From positions 62,001 through 126,000 of the forward strand of contig JALCSW010000002.1 in assembly GCA_022653695.1 (NCBI GenBank): a stretch of 64,000 nt of DNA. The letters are read 5' to 3'. The notes under the pieces are model-generated. The model saw only the letters and a list, made by a program, of their open reading frames with translations, did not search any database and was not told the origin of the DNA. The translations under genes were made by a program, and so were the position numbers. Of the stretch, positions 1 through 8,522 are shown in pieces (within the stretch, counting starts at the first letter, position 1; each line of letters starts with the position of its first letter). The stretch comes from Bacilli bacterium. GTDB taxonomy: Bacteria; Bacillota_I; Bacilli_A; RFN20; CAG-826.

Positions 1-63
1 CGCAAGAGCCACGGCCACCGTCAGCCCTATACTTGCCTCGTCGTCAAATCCATCAACGCCTAA
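1..63 (+). CDS. rplU: 50S ribosomal protein L21, C-terminal end (partial)
   Basis: The window opens inside this gene. The 20 visible codons end RQPYTCLVVKSINA before TAA and include the KxHGHRQPYT signature of the bacterial L21 C-terminus, which binds 23S rRNA in the large subunit. The stop codon overlaps the start of prp by one base (TAATG), so the two genes are translationally coupled. The order rplU-prp-rpmA is the standard Firmicutes arrangement and supports the call. The start lies outside the window. Confidence 0.9.
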   Translation, partial: RKSHGHRQPYTCLVVKSINA

Positions 64-377
64 TGATCCTCATCACCGTCCTTGAGAAAAACGGCTCCTT
101 CGTCTCGTTGGAGATAAAGGGCCACGCGAACAGCGCCCCAAGAGGGGAGGACCTCGTCTGCAGCGCCGTCAGCGCCATCGCCGTCGGAGGGCTCAACAGC
201 CTTCAAGACCCCAAAGGGACTTACGATGCCACGGTCGAGTCCGGATGCGTGAGGCTCGTCGCCCTAAAGCGGCCGAGCCAACGCGACCAAATCGCGCTCG
301 AGACGATCATTAGCCAATTAGAAAGCGTCGCGGAAAGCCAAAAGGCTTATGTGAAGCTAGAAAGGAAAAAACCATGA
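63..377 (+). CDS. prp: Ribosomal-processing cysteine protease Prp
   Basis: A 104-residue protein of the Prp (YsxB) family. In Firmicutes this enzyme removes the N-terminal extension of ribosomal protein L27, which is needed for ribosome function. The GHA motif with His21 and the [12 protein letters not shown] motif with Cys33 match the catalytic dyad. The start at 63 is chosen because it overlaps the rplU stop and gives the normal N-terminus; a longer reading from 33 would run through the rplU end in another frame. It lies between rplU and its substrate gene rpmA and overlaps rpmA by four bases (ATGA), so the protease and its substrate are co-expressed. Confidence 0.93.
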   Translation: MILITVLEKNGSFVSLEIKGHANSAPRGEDLVCSAVSAIAVGGLNSLQDPKGTYDATVESGCVRLVALKRPSQRDQIALETIISQLESVAESQKAYVKLERKKP

Positions 378-664
378 AATTCATCATCGATCTTCAGCTC
401 TTCGCCTCCAAAAAGGGCGTTTCGAGCACCCGTAACGGCCGTGATTCGGCCGGACGTCGGCTGGGCTCAAAGGTCGGCGACGGCCAAAAGGTTTTGGCCG
501 GCAATATCCTCTATCGCCAAAGAGGCACCAAGATGCAAATCGGCGAAGGGACCGCCCTCGGGAAGGACGATACGATTTACGCCCTCATCGACGGGATCGT
601 GAAGTTTGAGCGGAACGGACGCGTCGGCAAGCGCATTTCCGTTTACGCCGAAACCGCGAAATAA
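374..664 (+). CDS. rpmA: 50S ribosomal protein L27 with Prp-cleaved extension
   Basis: A 96-residue L27 with the usual [18 protein letters not shown] start of the mature protein and the [17 protein letters not shown] core. L27 reaches towards the peptidyl-transferase centre through its N-terminal arm. The precursor begins [10 protein letters not shown] followed by ASKKG, which is the Firmicutes extension with the Prp cleavage site between Phe10 and Ala11. The protease gene is immediately upstream. A strong intrinsic terminator follows. In most Bacilli obgE comes next, but here it lies 23 kb away, beyond a starch-utilisation locus. Confidence 0.96.
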   Translation: MKFIIDLQLFASKKGVSSTRNGRDSAGRRLGSKVGDGQKVLAGNILYRQRGTKMQIGEGTALGKDDTIYALIDGIVKFERNGRVGKRISVYAETAK

Positions 665-684
665 GAATCCGCGATAAGTTTCAA

Positions 685-708
685 GGGGGTCTTTGGATCC
701 CCTTTTTT
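685..708 (+). terminator. Intrinsic terminator of the rplU-prp-rpmA operon
   Basis: A 7-bp stem (GGGGGTC with GATCCCC, one G-T pair) closes a TTTG loop at 685-702 and is followed by six T residues. It lies 20 bases after the rpmA stop. Confidence 0.88.
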
Positions 709-740
709 CGCGCTTTGCGAAATAAGGGACGGTCCTTTTC

Positions 741-845
741 CCGATCGAAGCCAGTCCACCGATCGAAGTTATAAGAAAACAAGCCGGCATTTCAGCGAAC
801 GCCTGTTGAAATCGCTAAGTCTCATCGAGAGAAAACCGGCATTTC
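741..845. repeat. Two pairs of 10-bp direct repeats upstream of the starch locus
   Basis: The 330-base gap between rpmA and the first lipoprotein gene has no convincing ORF. It contains CCGATCGAAG at 741-750 and 759-768, and CCGGCATTTC at 784-793 and 836-845. Their role is unknown; they could be binding sites or remnants of a rearrangement at the junction of the ribosomal operon and the starch locus. Confidence 0.5.
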
Positions 846-900
846 GATAACTTACGAAATTTTCTTAAGCCCAAATTCGTTAGTTACGATGCCACCTTTT

Positions 901-914
901 TGTAATCGCTTACA
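901..914 (+). promoter_or_regulatory. cre-type (CcpA/LacI-family) operator
   Basis: TGTAATCGCTTACA matches the catabolite-responsive element consensus TGWAANCGNTNWCA at every position, including the central CG typical of LacI-family operators. It lies eight bases upstream of the predicted -35 box of the starch locus. CcpA or a MalR-like LacI-family regulator is the expected ligand, which would tie expression to the carbon source. A position upstream of -35 fits activation as well as repression, so the sign of regulation cannot be read from the sequence. Confidence 0.75.
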
Positions 915-922
915 AAGCGGTC

Positions 923-951
923 TTCACAAAAACGGAAACCCGAATTATTAT
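923..951 (+). promoter_or_regulatory. Promoter of the starch/maltodextrin locus
   Basis: The -35 box TTCACA (923-928) and the -10 box TATTAT (946-951) are separated by 17 bases, which is optimal for the housekeeping sigma factor. It would give a leader of about 85 bases before the lipoprotein gene at 1045. The cre-type operator lies just upstream. Confidence 0.7.
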
Positions 952-1044
952 AACGAGTGTTAATTATTTAAATTATGCGAGGGGAGTGCAGAAGTCCTTT
1001 TGATTCGGGCGTCCCTCAAACTAATTTGGAAAGGAGCGTAATTG

Positions 1045-1575
1045 ATGATTAACAAATCGAAGACGCTGGTTCTCGGTTTGGCCGCGATGGCCACCCTGGG
1101 ATTGGCGGGTTGCGGGGAAACGAGCGGCGCGGACTCCTCTGGGCCGGACATCGCCCCCATTTCGCAGAACGATTCTTCTATCCCTGACGTGACGGAGAAT
1201 CTGCAGTTGGTCGGAGACGTGAAATCCGACGCCGAGGGAACCGTTGTCGCGACTTGGGATCCAACCACGAAGAACAATCCCCATTTCACGAAGGTGAGCA
1301 AAATGCTTTACACCTTGTCGGACGTTACCATCTACGGAAACGGCGACACCGACGATTCGTCTCAGTTCAAGTTCACGTATGACGACAAATGGAGCAACGA
1401 CTTTGGATTCGACGCCGTGCAATTCGACGCAGCCATATCCGATGACTTCAAGAGCGCCGATGGCAACATTAAGTGCCTTGTCGCCGGAACGTACGATTTC
1501 GAGTACCATCCGTTTTTCGTCGCCGAGGAAGGCGTTACCGCTAAGATGCTTATCAAAGCGGCCACGCTCATCTAA
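1045..1575 (+). CDS. Secreted lipoprotein with a starch-binding-like domain
   Basis: A 176-residue lipoprotein: signal peptide with lipobox LAGC (Cys at about 24), a short Ser/Gly-rich linker, then one domain. The domain begins LQLVGDVKS, has aromatic patches (ATWDPTTKNN, FKFTYDDKWSNDFGFD) and ends in AGTYDFEYHPF. This order of strands and Trp/Asp turns resembles the Ig-like carbohydrate-binding domains of SusE/SusF-type proteins; that is inference from pattern, not a search result. It is the first gene after the cre-controlled promoter and lies 20 bases ahead of the maltodextrin-binding protein. It may hold alpha-glucan at the cell surface. The ATG at 1045 is preferred to the in-frame TTG at 1042 because GGAAAGGAG is eight bases upstream. 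Confidence 0.72.
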   Translation: MINKSKTLVLGLAAMATLGLAGCGETSGADSSGPDIAPISQNDSSIPDVTENLQLVGDVKSDAEGTVVATWDPTTKNNPHFTKVSKMLYTLSDVTIYGNGDTDDSSQFKFTYDDKWSNDFGFDAVQFDAAISDDFKSADGNIKCLVAGTYDFEYHPFFVAEEGVTAKMLIKAATLI

Positions 1576-1595
1576 TGGGAAAGGATAAATATCCA

Positions 1596-2912
1596 ATGAA
1601 AAAGAATCTCTTGATCGCGGCCCTTATGGTCGCTTCGATGGGCGCGGGCCTTGCCTCTTGCGGCACGAGTTCGTCCGTCGTGCCGCCGGCCCCGACCGCC
1701 GCCGATGCCCATTTTATGGACGTCAATGCCCCGATCGTCGTTTGGGCGCCATCCGAGGAAGAGTCCACCATCAAATCCATTGTCGACGCGTACAACAACA
1801 ACCAAACCGAGGCCACTTCGAAGTTCAGTTACACATTTGTTGGCGTGTCCGAATCCGATGGCGGCACTACGCTGGCCACCGATCCGACGGTCGCCAATTA
1901 TCCGTCGCTCGTCGCGGTCGCCGATGACCAAATCAACAATTTGGTGACCAAAGGGGACATCAACCCGCTTGGCGGCGCGATGCTCGAACGCGTCACCAAT
2001 TTCAACACGGAATTCTCCGTGAAATGCGTCACCAATGGCGGCAAAGTGTATGGATTCCCGATCACGGCCGACAATGGCTATTTCATGTGGTATGACAAGA
2101 CGTTGGCGGGCGATACCGACATGACGGATTTAGCTGCCATCCTCGCCGCGGCCAAGAAAGCTGGCAAGAAAGTCGCCGCTGACTTCGGCAACGGCTGGTA
2201 TGCCTCGCAATTCTTCTTCGCCGAAGGGGTCGACGGAGTCGATTCCATGAGTTACAGCACCAACGCCGAAGGGAAACTCTCCTACACTATCAATTGGGAT
2301 AACGCGGCGGGCGTTGAAATGGCCACGAAAGCCAATGCTCTTCTCCAGCCTTATTATGAGGATGGAACCCTCGTCATCGGCGCCGACGCCACCAATGCCA
2401 AGATCCAGAACGGCTTCAACAACGGCACGTATTTCGCCGCCGAATCCGGCCTTTGGATGGAGAAACTCTTCACGGAAAATGACCACATGGGCGCTTGCGA
2501 ACTTCCGAAGATCGACGGCCATCACCTTGGCTCCTTCTCCGGCGCAAAAGCCTTCGTCGTCAACTCCTTCGCTACAGCGGGAGAGCAAAGGGCCGCCTTC
2601 TACCTCGGCGATCTTCTCACCCGCAAGGACTCGCAACTTACCCGTTTCACGAACCGCAATGCGATTCCGTGCAATTCCCAGGCTCTCTTGGATCCCAGCT
2701 ATAAGCCTTCTGAGTCCATCAAAGCCTTGACTGCGCAAAACAACTATGCCGCCATTCAATCCAGTTCGGCCGAAAGCCGTTACTGGGATCGTGGCCAAGA
2801 GATCGGCCAGGCTATCTGCGATGGCGATCTCGGCAAAGACACCAACGATGTCGCTTACACATGGCAGACTTTCCTGACCGCCAAGTGCGACATGCTTCGC
2901 GCGGCTCTATAA
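1596..2912 (+). CDS. Maltodextrin ABC transporter, substrate-binding lipoprotein
   Basis: A 438-residue lipoprotein with signal peptide and lipobox LASC (Cys at about 22). It shows the extracellular solute-binding protein family 1 pattern: IVVWAPSEEESTIKSIVDAYN at the N-terminus, TADNGYFMWYDK in the first lobe and a C-terminal helix with LTRKDSQLTRFTNRNAIPCNS, as in MalE/CycB-type binding proteins. It would capture maltodextrins released by the neighbouring lipid-anchored enzymes and deliver them to MalF-MalG. The ATG at 1596 is chosen because it starts the signal peptide and follows GAAAGGA; an upstream ATG at 1575 overlaps the previous stop and would add seven residues. A terminator follows, which would favour an excess of binding protein over permease. 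Confidence 0.9.
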   Translation: MKKNLLIAALMVASMGAGLASCGTSSSVVPPAPTAADAHFMDVNAPIVVWAPSEEESTIKSIVDAYNNNQTEATSKFSYTFVGVSESDGGTTLATDPTVANYPSLVAVADDQINNLVTKGDINPLGGAMLERVTNFNTEFSVKCVTNGGKVYGFPITADNGYFMWYDKTLAGDTDMTDLAAILAAAKKAGKKVAADFGNGWYASQFFFAEGVDGVDSMSYSTNAEGKLSYTINWDNAAGVEMATKANALLQPYYEDGTLVIGADATNAKIQNGFNNGTYFAAESGLWMEKLFTENDHMGACELPKIDGHHLGSFSGAKAFVVNSFATAGEQRAAFYLGDLLTRKDSQLTRFTNRNAIPCNSQALLDPSYKPSESIKALTAQNNYAAIQSSSAESRYWDRGQEIGQAICDGDLGKDTNDVAYTWQTFLTAKCDMLRAAL

Positions 2913-2938
2913 GGTTCGCTTCCGTTATATGGAAAACT

Positions 2939-2969
2939 GACGGGTCCCCCAATCGGGGCCCGTCTTTTT
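2939..2969 (+). terminator. Intrinsic terminator between binding protein and permease genes
   Basis: A GACGGGTCCC arm pairs with GGGGCCCGTC (one T-G pair) around a short loop and is followed by TTTTT. It lies 27 bases after the binding-protein stop. Together with a separate promoter downstream it would let the binding protein be made in excess. Confidence 0.87.
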
Positions 2970-3009
2970 CGTATAACGAAAATATTACGAAATATTGCGA
3001 TGTAACCCC

Positions 3010-3037
3010 TTCAAAAATCACTTTTGCGTGCTATGAT
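3010..3037 (+). promoter_or_regulatory. Promoter of malF-malG-amylase-pullulanase
   Basis: An extended -10 (TG-C-TATGAT, hexamer at 3032-3037) lies 16 bases after a weak -35 TTCAAA (3010-3015). It would give a leader of about 60 bases before malF at 3107, with AAAGGAG just ahead of the start codon. Confidence 0.6.
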
Positions 3038-3106
3038 GTGGTGTAAGAAATTGAAAATTGCCTATAGAGTGGATGGACGATAGCCTTTTTTGACAAAGGA
3101 GCCTTT

Positions 3107-5941
3107 ATGGAAGAAAACGAAGAACAGGGGATTGTGGTGGACGCCGGCGCATCACAAGTTTTCGAACGCACGGAAAAGATGCCGGCATGGATGAGCGTCG
3201 GCGAAGCCCTCATCAATGCCGTTTGGTTTCTCGTCAAATGGGTTTTTGGAGTCGTCGTCGACGTTCTCAAAACCCTATGGAGCGTTATCGCTTGGGTTGG
3301 GAAACTTCTTTATAACGTCGGCAGGTTCATCTATAAACTCGTCAAGGATCTTTGCCACAAGTTCAAATACAACGATTTGGGCGGGCGTTTGAGTTTTATC
3401 ATTTTCGGCGCCTCCAACTATGCCCATGGCCAGATCGTCAACGGGCTCATCCTTTCCCTTTTCGAAGTGGCCTACGTCGTCCTCTTCGCGATGTACGGCG
3501 TCAACTCCATCGGAATGCTAGGATCGTTAGGCACGCAAGCCACTCAAAGCGTGGAGGTTTGTGATGATGAAATTGGCTGCTATAACGTTCTCGTCAGCAA
3601 AGACAACTCCATCCTTATCCTCATCTTTGGCCTCTTGTGGGTTTTCTCTATCATCCTTTTCTTCGTGGCTTGGCGCGCTTCCATCAACGGGGGTTACAAG
3701 AACTATCGCATAACCAATTACCGGAATTATGCAAATCTGTTCGAGAAAGTCGAACCGGAATCGAAGGAAATGGACGATGACATCAACGCCAATCGTCTTT
3801 TCGGTCATAAGTTCAAGGAACTGAAGGAACGCTACGCCTTGGTTTATGCCAATTTCGAGGCGAAAGCCGAAGGGCGCTTCGAGAAGGATTTTGGCGAGTT
3901 CACGCTTGACGAGACGATCCGCCATTGCCTTATGGCCCACAAGGAACTTGAATCAAGCCGAGCCCGTTTGGCGAAGCGCGAGGCCAGAATCGAGAAAATC
4001 GACAAGAACCCCAAATATCTGGAGAAAATCGCCGCCAAGGAAAAAGCCCTTGAGAAAGAGCAGGCCGAACTTGACGCGATGAGCGAGGCTTACTGGGCCC
4101 TTTACGATAAAAGCGAACTTGGGGCTTTGAGCGAAAGCGACATGGCCGCCTTTGAAACGGCCAAGCGGGAACGCCGCTCCCTTCGAAACAAAGTCCTTGT
4201 CGATGGCGATACCCTGATCGCGAAAAAGAAGAGCCATGAGAAAAGGGTTGACAAATTGGACGTGAAACGCCGCCAGTATCGGACCGAAATCGATGACGGG
4301 GAGAAACATTATCTCAACGCGGTCGCCAAACTTCTTGCCGACAATGACAGCAAATACGGCAGTTTCAACAAATTCTATAAGAACGAAAGCGAATACGCCG
4401 TTCGCAAGTCCTTCTACGAGAATTACGAGAGAATCGGCGCTTCCTACGACGAAGGCTATGCCTCTTTCGAGAAAGCCAACGCGGACAATGTTGAGCAAAA
4501 GAAGACGCTCGCCGCCGATTACGCCGACAAATGCGCCAAGATACGCGCCAACTACGCCCAAGTCCGGGCCCATCGGGAAAAAAGCATAACCGAGGCTGGC
4601 ATAAAATACCCCGATTCGCCGAAAACCGTCAAAGCGGTCATCGCCTCCCTTCCGAGCCTGAAGCAGATCGGCGCGATGGAGAAAGAGGAAATCGATAACG
4701 TCACGCACAGCTATAAGCGCGACGCCAAAGCCCTGAAAACCAACTACACGGCGGAAACCTACGCCGAGTTCGCGGCCACTTCCTACATGATCGTCAATTG
4801 CGCCATCCCCTTTGAAGCGGCGCGCGTTCTCGTCAAGGACGTCAAGAGTCGCCTCCAAAAAGGCGAAGCCAGGGAGGAGCTCGATAAACTCAACCGGCAG
4901 AATCAGGCTTATGTGAGCGGCCACCCCGACAAGTTCGACGGGAAGCCAAAAACGTTGAAAGAACAAATCGGGTCCCTTTTGGACGAGAACTTCCACCTGA
5001 CCCTTTTGGCTCTTCCGATCCTAGGCGTCGTTTTCTTCACGGTCATGCCGCTTTTCTTTTCCATTCTTATCGCCTTCACAAACTACAGCAAAGGGCATGA
5101 ACCGATCAGTCAGTTGTTCGGATGGATCGGCCTCGATAATTTCAAAAACCTCTTCTTCCCCGACAGCAACTCGGTTTACGCCTCTTTGGCCGATGATATG
5201 GGAACGGCCCTTGTTTGGACCCTTGTTTGGGCGGTTTTGGCCACCTTCTCCAACTATTATCTCGGCATCCTTTACGCCCTCATGATAAACAAGGAGGGGA
5301 TCCGATTCAAAAAATTCTGGCGCACCATTTTCGTTCTTTCGATCGCGATGCCGCAGTTCATCTCCCTGATCGCCATATCCCTCATCCTTAACAATTCGGG
5401 GCCGTTCGGGAATCTATGGTTCAACACGTTTGGCACCAATTTGAACTTTGGCGATAAAATCGATGGCCGAAACGGGGCCATTGTGACGAAAACCATAATC
5501 ATCCTCGTCAACATTTGGATCGGCGTTCCCTATACGATATTGCAGACGACCGGCATCCTTTTGAACATTCCAAAGGATCTTTACGAGTCGAGCGAAATCG
5601 ACGGAGCCGGCAAGGGTCGTCAGTTCTTCTCGATTACCATGCCCTATATCCGTTTCGTTTTGGGGCCATCCCTCATCACGACCTTCATCGGCAACGTCAA
5701 CAACTTCGGCGTCATTTACTTCCTTACCGGAGGCGGTCCGACGATCACAAACTCGACCCTTGGCTTAGGCCACACCGATTTGCTTATCACCTTCCTTTAC
5801 AAACTCGTGACCAGTTCGAGCAACCCCCAGTATGGAATCGCGTCCACGATTGGCATTGTGGTGTTCGTGATATGCGCGTTCTTCTCGATTATCGTCTATA
5901 ACAAGAGCGACGCGGTTACCAAGGAGGATCAGTTCCAATGA
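3107..5941 (+). CDS. malF: Maltodextrin ABC permease MalF with giant coiled-coil insertion
   Basis: At 944 residues this is about twice the usual MalF length (430-450 in maltodextrin-type permeases). Residues 1-190 hold hydrophobic segments (about 25-60, 110-130 and 168-188), resembling the N-terminal part of Gram-positive MalF/MalC. Residues about 195-625 are a highly charged Lys/Glu/Ala-rich helical region (for example KREARIEKIDKNPKYLEKIA) predicted as long coiled coil in the cytoplasm. Residues about 630-944 are the permease core: HLTLLALPILGVVFFTVMP, then the EAA loop (YESSEIDGAGKGRQFF, about 828-843) that docks the ATPase. It overlaps malG by four bases. The family call is secure; the role of the insertion is unknown. 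It might tether the transporter to other proteins or sense state. Confidence 0.9.
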   Translation: MEENEEQGIVVDAGASQVFERTEKMPAWMSVGEALINAVWFLVKWVFGVVVDVLKTLWSVIAWVGKLLYNVGRFIYKLVKDLCHKFKYNDLGGRLSFIIFGASNYAHGQIVNGLILSLFEVAYVVLFAMYGVNSIGMLGSLGTQATQSVEVCDDEIGCYNVLVSKDNSILILIFGLLWVFSIILFFVAWRASINGGYKNYRITNYRNYANLFEKVEPESKEMDDDINANRLFGHKFKELKERYALVYANFEAKAEGRFEKDFGEFTLDETIRHCLMAHKELESSRARLAKREARIEKIDKNPKYLEKIAAKEKALEKEQAELDAMSEAYWALYDKSELGALSESDMAAFETAKRERRSLRNKVLVDGDTLIAKKKSHEKRVDKLDVKRRQYRTEIDDGEKHYLNAVAKLLADNDSKYGSFNKFYKNESEYAVRKSFYENYERIGASYDEGYASFEKANADNVEQKKTLAADYADKCAKIRANYAQVRAHREKSITEAGIKYPDSPKTVKAVIASLPSLKQIGAMEKEEIDNVTHSYKRDAKALKTNYTAETYAEFAATSYMIVNCAIPFEAARVLVKDVKSRLQKGEAREELDKLNRQNQAYVSGHPDKFDGKPKTLKEQIGSLLDENFHLTLLALPILGVVFFTVMPLFFSILIAFTNYSKGHEPISQLFGWIGLDNFKNLFFPDSNSVYASLADDMGTALVWTLVWAVLATFSNYYLGILYALMINKEGIRFKKFWRTIFVLSIAMPQFISLIAISLILNNSGPFGNLWFNTFGTNLNFGDKIDGRNGAIVTKTIIILVNIWIGVPYTILQTTGILLNIPKDLYESSEIDGAGKGRQFFSITMPYIRFVLGPSLITTFIGNVNNFGVIYFLTGGGPTITNSTLGLGHTDLLITFLYKLVTSSSNPQYGIASTIGIVVFVICAFFSIIVYNKSDAVTKEDQFQ

Positions 5942-6825
5942 AATCCCTAAAAGCCAGGCGAACGGTCCTATTGGCCGTCATTTACGTCATTCTCGGAATT
6001 TCCGCCATCATTTGGGTTTTGCCTATCATTTGGATCGTCTTGCAATCCTTCGCCGGAGACGGTGGGGCTGAGGCTTACTTCATTCCAAAGACGTGGACCC
6101 TCAAGAACTATGCCTATCTCTTCGGCTTCGGTGCCCCCAGCTATGCGCAAACGACCTCCATGAACGGCTTCTTCGTGAAGTGGCTGATGAATACGCTCAT
6201 CGTCGCGTGCTGCTGCTGCGTCATCTCGACGTTCTTCGTCCTTGCGACCGCGTATTCGCTTTCCCGTTTCCGTTTCAAAGGCCGCAACACCCTCATGAAA
6301 CTGAATTTGATCCTCGGCATGTTCCCGGGGTTCCTTGGCATGATCATCCTTTACTGGGTCATGAAGTCGATTTTCCATCTGCAGGGATCCTTTTGGGCTT
6401 TGGTCATCATCTATAGCGCCGGCAGCGGCATGGGCTTCTTTATCTCAAAAGGCTTTTTCGACACCATATCGCGCTCCATCGACGAAGCGGCCATGATCGA
6501 CGGGGCGTCCCGCAGCCAGATTTTCTGGCACATCATTTTGCCGCTGGCCAAACCGATCGTCGTCTATACGATCCTCACTTCCTTCATGGCGCCTTGGGGC
6601 GATTACATCACCTCCAGTTATATCATCGGCCTTCAGAATTCAACGCAGTGGACCGTCGCCATCGGTCTTTACAAATGGGCGACCGAATCAACGACTCTCA
6701 CGCCGACGTATTACACGCAATACGCAGCCGGTTCGGTTATCGTCTCCATTCCGATGATCGCCTTATTCATGGCGACGCAACGCTACTATGTCGGCGGAGT
6801 CACCGGCGGAGCGGTGAAGGGCTAA
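5938..6825 (+). CDS. malG: Maltodextrin ABC permease MalG
   Basis: A 295-residue inner-membrane permease of normal length with six predicted membrane segments, starting with LLAVIYVILGISAIIWVLPI. The EAA loop SIDEAAMIDGASRSQIFW contains Glu183 and the invariant Gly, and contacts the ATPase. MalG pairs with MalF to form the channel for maltodextrins brought by the lipoprotein at 1596. Its ATG overlaps the malF stop (ATGA), so the two are translationally coupled. The amylase gene begins six bases after its stop codon. Confidence 0.95.
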   Translation: MKSLKARRTVLLAVIYVILGISAIIWVLPIIWIVLQSFAGDGGAEAYFIPKTWTLKNYAYLFGFGAPSYAQTTSMNGFFVKWLMNTLIVACCCCVISTFFVLATAYSLSRFRFKGRNTLMKLNLILGMFPGFLGMIILYWVMKSIFHLQGSFWALVIIYSAGSGMGFFISKGFFDTISRSIDEAAMIDGASRSQIFWHIILPLAKPIVVYTILTSFMAPWGDYITSSYIIGLQNSTQWTVAIGLYKWATESTTLTPTYYTQYAAGSVIVSIPMIALFMATQRYYVGGVTGGAVKG

Positions 6826-6831
6826 TCGCCT

Positions 6832-8490
6832 ATGCGCCACTTTCCGCGTTTCGTTAAGCAAACGGGGTTGGCGCTTTTGCTTTGCCTAACCCTTTGTTCC
6901 TGCGCCGGCGCCTCATCGGATCAGGGAAGCGGCTCGTCCCTTTCCTCCTCTTCCGTTCCTCCGGTCAATTTGGAGGAAGGGGACGGAACTTACGACCTCA
7001 AGGAAAACGTCAGCAACGAAGGGGGTTCCCTCTCCTACGAGATCTTCGTCCGCAGCTTTTACGACCACGACGGCGATGGGGTCGGGGATTTCCTCGGCGT
7101 GGCCGATAAAGCCGAGTATTTGAAGAAAATGGGCGTGGGCCAAGTCTGGCTGATGCCGATAAACCCCTCGCCAAGCTACCATGGCTACGACGTAACCGAC
7201 TATTTCGGCGTCAACGGCGATTACGGGAGCCTCGACGATTTCAAAACGATGGTTTCGACCCTTAACGCCTCCGGAATCAAGGTCCTCATCGACATGGTTC
7301 TCAATCACAGCAGCGACGAGAACGATTGGTTCTCGGAGTCCTATTACGACGAATACGGCGGCTACGAGGGCGACGATTCCAAAGCCGATTGGTACTGCTG
7401 GAGCGAAAACTTCAAGACCGGTTACTCCAAATACAAGAACCTTTATTACGAAAGCCGTTTCGACAGTTCGATGCCGGATTTCAATTGGGACTCCGCCGGA
7501 TTCCGAGCCGAGATGAGGAAGATTCTTCTTTATTGGCTTGGGCTTGGGGTAAGCGGATTCCGGCTCGACGCGGTGAAATACTATTATTTCAACCAAACAT
7601 CCAAGAACATCGAGGCCCTTAACTCCATCGTCGACGCGGTGAAAGACGATTATCCAAACGCGTATTTCGTCGGCGAGAATTGGTCGACCGGATCCGAGTA
7701 CACGGATTATTACAAGAGCGAGATCGACAGTTTCTTCTGCTTCCAGAAGTCGGTTACAGGCACCGACGACACCATCGTCTCAGCCGCCAAGAATTTCGTC
7801 TCAGGCGACGATTTCACCGCTTCGATCGAAAGTCTTGAAAAAACGGTGAAGGCCAATAACCATTCGTCGGTGTCGTCTTATTTCCTTTCCAATCACGACC
7901 AGGATCGCGTGAGCAAGAACCTCACCGGATCCTATGCCAAAGCCGGGGCGTCACTGACGTATCTTCTGCCCGGAACGCCATGGTGCTACTATGGCGAGGA
8001 AATCGGGCTCAAGGGCACGCGCCGCACCTCCCCCGACGATCATAGCGACGCCCGACGTCGCCTTCCGATGGTATGGTCCTCAAGCGAGGAGACCGGGGAA
8101 TGCGATTTCCCCGAGAGCGATCGCCCGGACCTCGAGGATAACGATCAAGTCTCCCTAGGGGCCGACGATCTCATCGGTCAACCCATGTCGCTCCTTTCCC
8201 ATTACCGGAAGCTCGCCGAAGTTCGCAATTCCCATATGGACGCTTTCCGCAACGGCGTTTTTTCGGCCATCCCAACCGGCCTAAAGAACATCGTGGCGTA
8301 CCGTCTGACGGGATCCAAGGAATCCATCGTCGTCGTGACCAACAAAACGGACGTCGCGACCGAGCTCGACGTTTCCGGGTATGCCGGAAGCCTGCTCGAG
8401 GAAGTCGACGCCGCGAATCTGAAGCCCTCCTACCAAGGCGGAACCCTTGGCATCGGAGGTTTCAGCACCTGCGTTTTCGCCGCCAAATAA
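6832..8490 (+). CDS. GH13 alpha-amylase-family lipoprotein
   Basis: A 552-residue surface lipoprotein: signal peptide with lipobox LCSC, a Ser-rich linker, then a GH13 barrel. The four conserved regions are visible: DMVLNH (154-159), GFRLDAVKY with nucleophile Asp246, GENWS with acid/base Glu282, and SNHDQDR with His355-Asp356. The start of the barrel, YEIFVRSFYDHDGDGVGDF, is typical of alpha-amylases and neopullulanases acting on alpha-1,4-glucans. It would cut starch or maltodextrins at the cell surface. It lies between malG and a pullulanase gene in the same transcription unit. The exact subfamily and product size cannot be told from motifs alone. Confidence 0.92.
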   Translation: MRHFPRFVKQTGLALLLCLTLCSCAGASSDQGSGSSLSSSSVPPVNLEEGDGTYDLKENVSNEGGSLSYEIFVRSFYDHDGDGVGDFLGVADKAEYLKKMGVGQVWLMPINPSPSYHGYDVTDYFGVNGDYGSLDDFKTMVSTLNASGIKVLIDMVLNHSSDENDWFSESYYDEYGGYEGDDSKADWYCWSENFKTGYSKYKNLYYESRFDSSMPDFNWDSAGFRAEMRKILLYWLGLGVSGFRLDAVKYYYFNQTSKNIEALNSIVDAVKDDYPNAYFVGENWSTGSEYTDYYKSEIDSFFCFQKSVTGTDDTIVSAAKNFVSGDDFTASIESLEKTVKANNHSSVSSYFLSNHDQDRVSKNLTGSYAKAGASLTYLLPGTPWCYYGEEIGLKGTRRTSPDDHSDARRRLPMVWSSSEETGECDFPESDRPDLEDNDQVSLGADDLIGQPMSLLSHYRKLAEVRNSHMDAFRNGVFSAIPTGLKNIVAYRLTGSKESIVVVTNKTDVATELDVSGYAGSLLEEVDAANLKPSYQGGTLGIGGFSTCVFAAK

Positions 8491-8522
8491 GCCCCATCAT
8501 CTTCGTAAAGGAGGATATAAAT

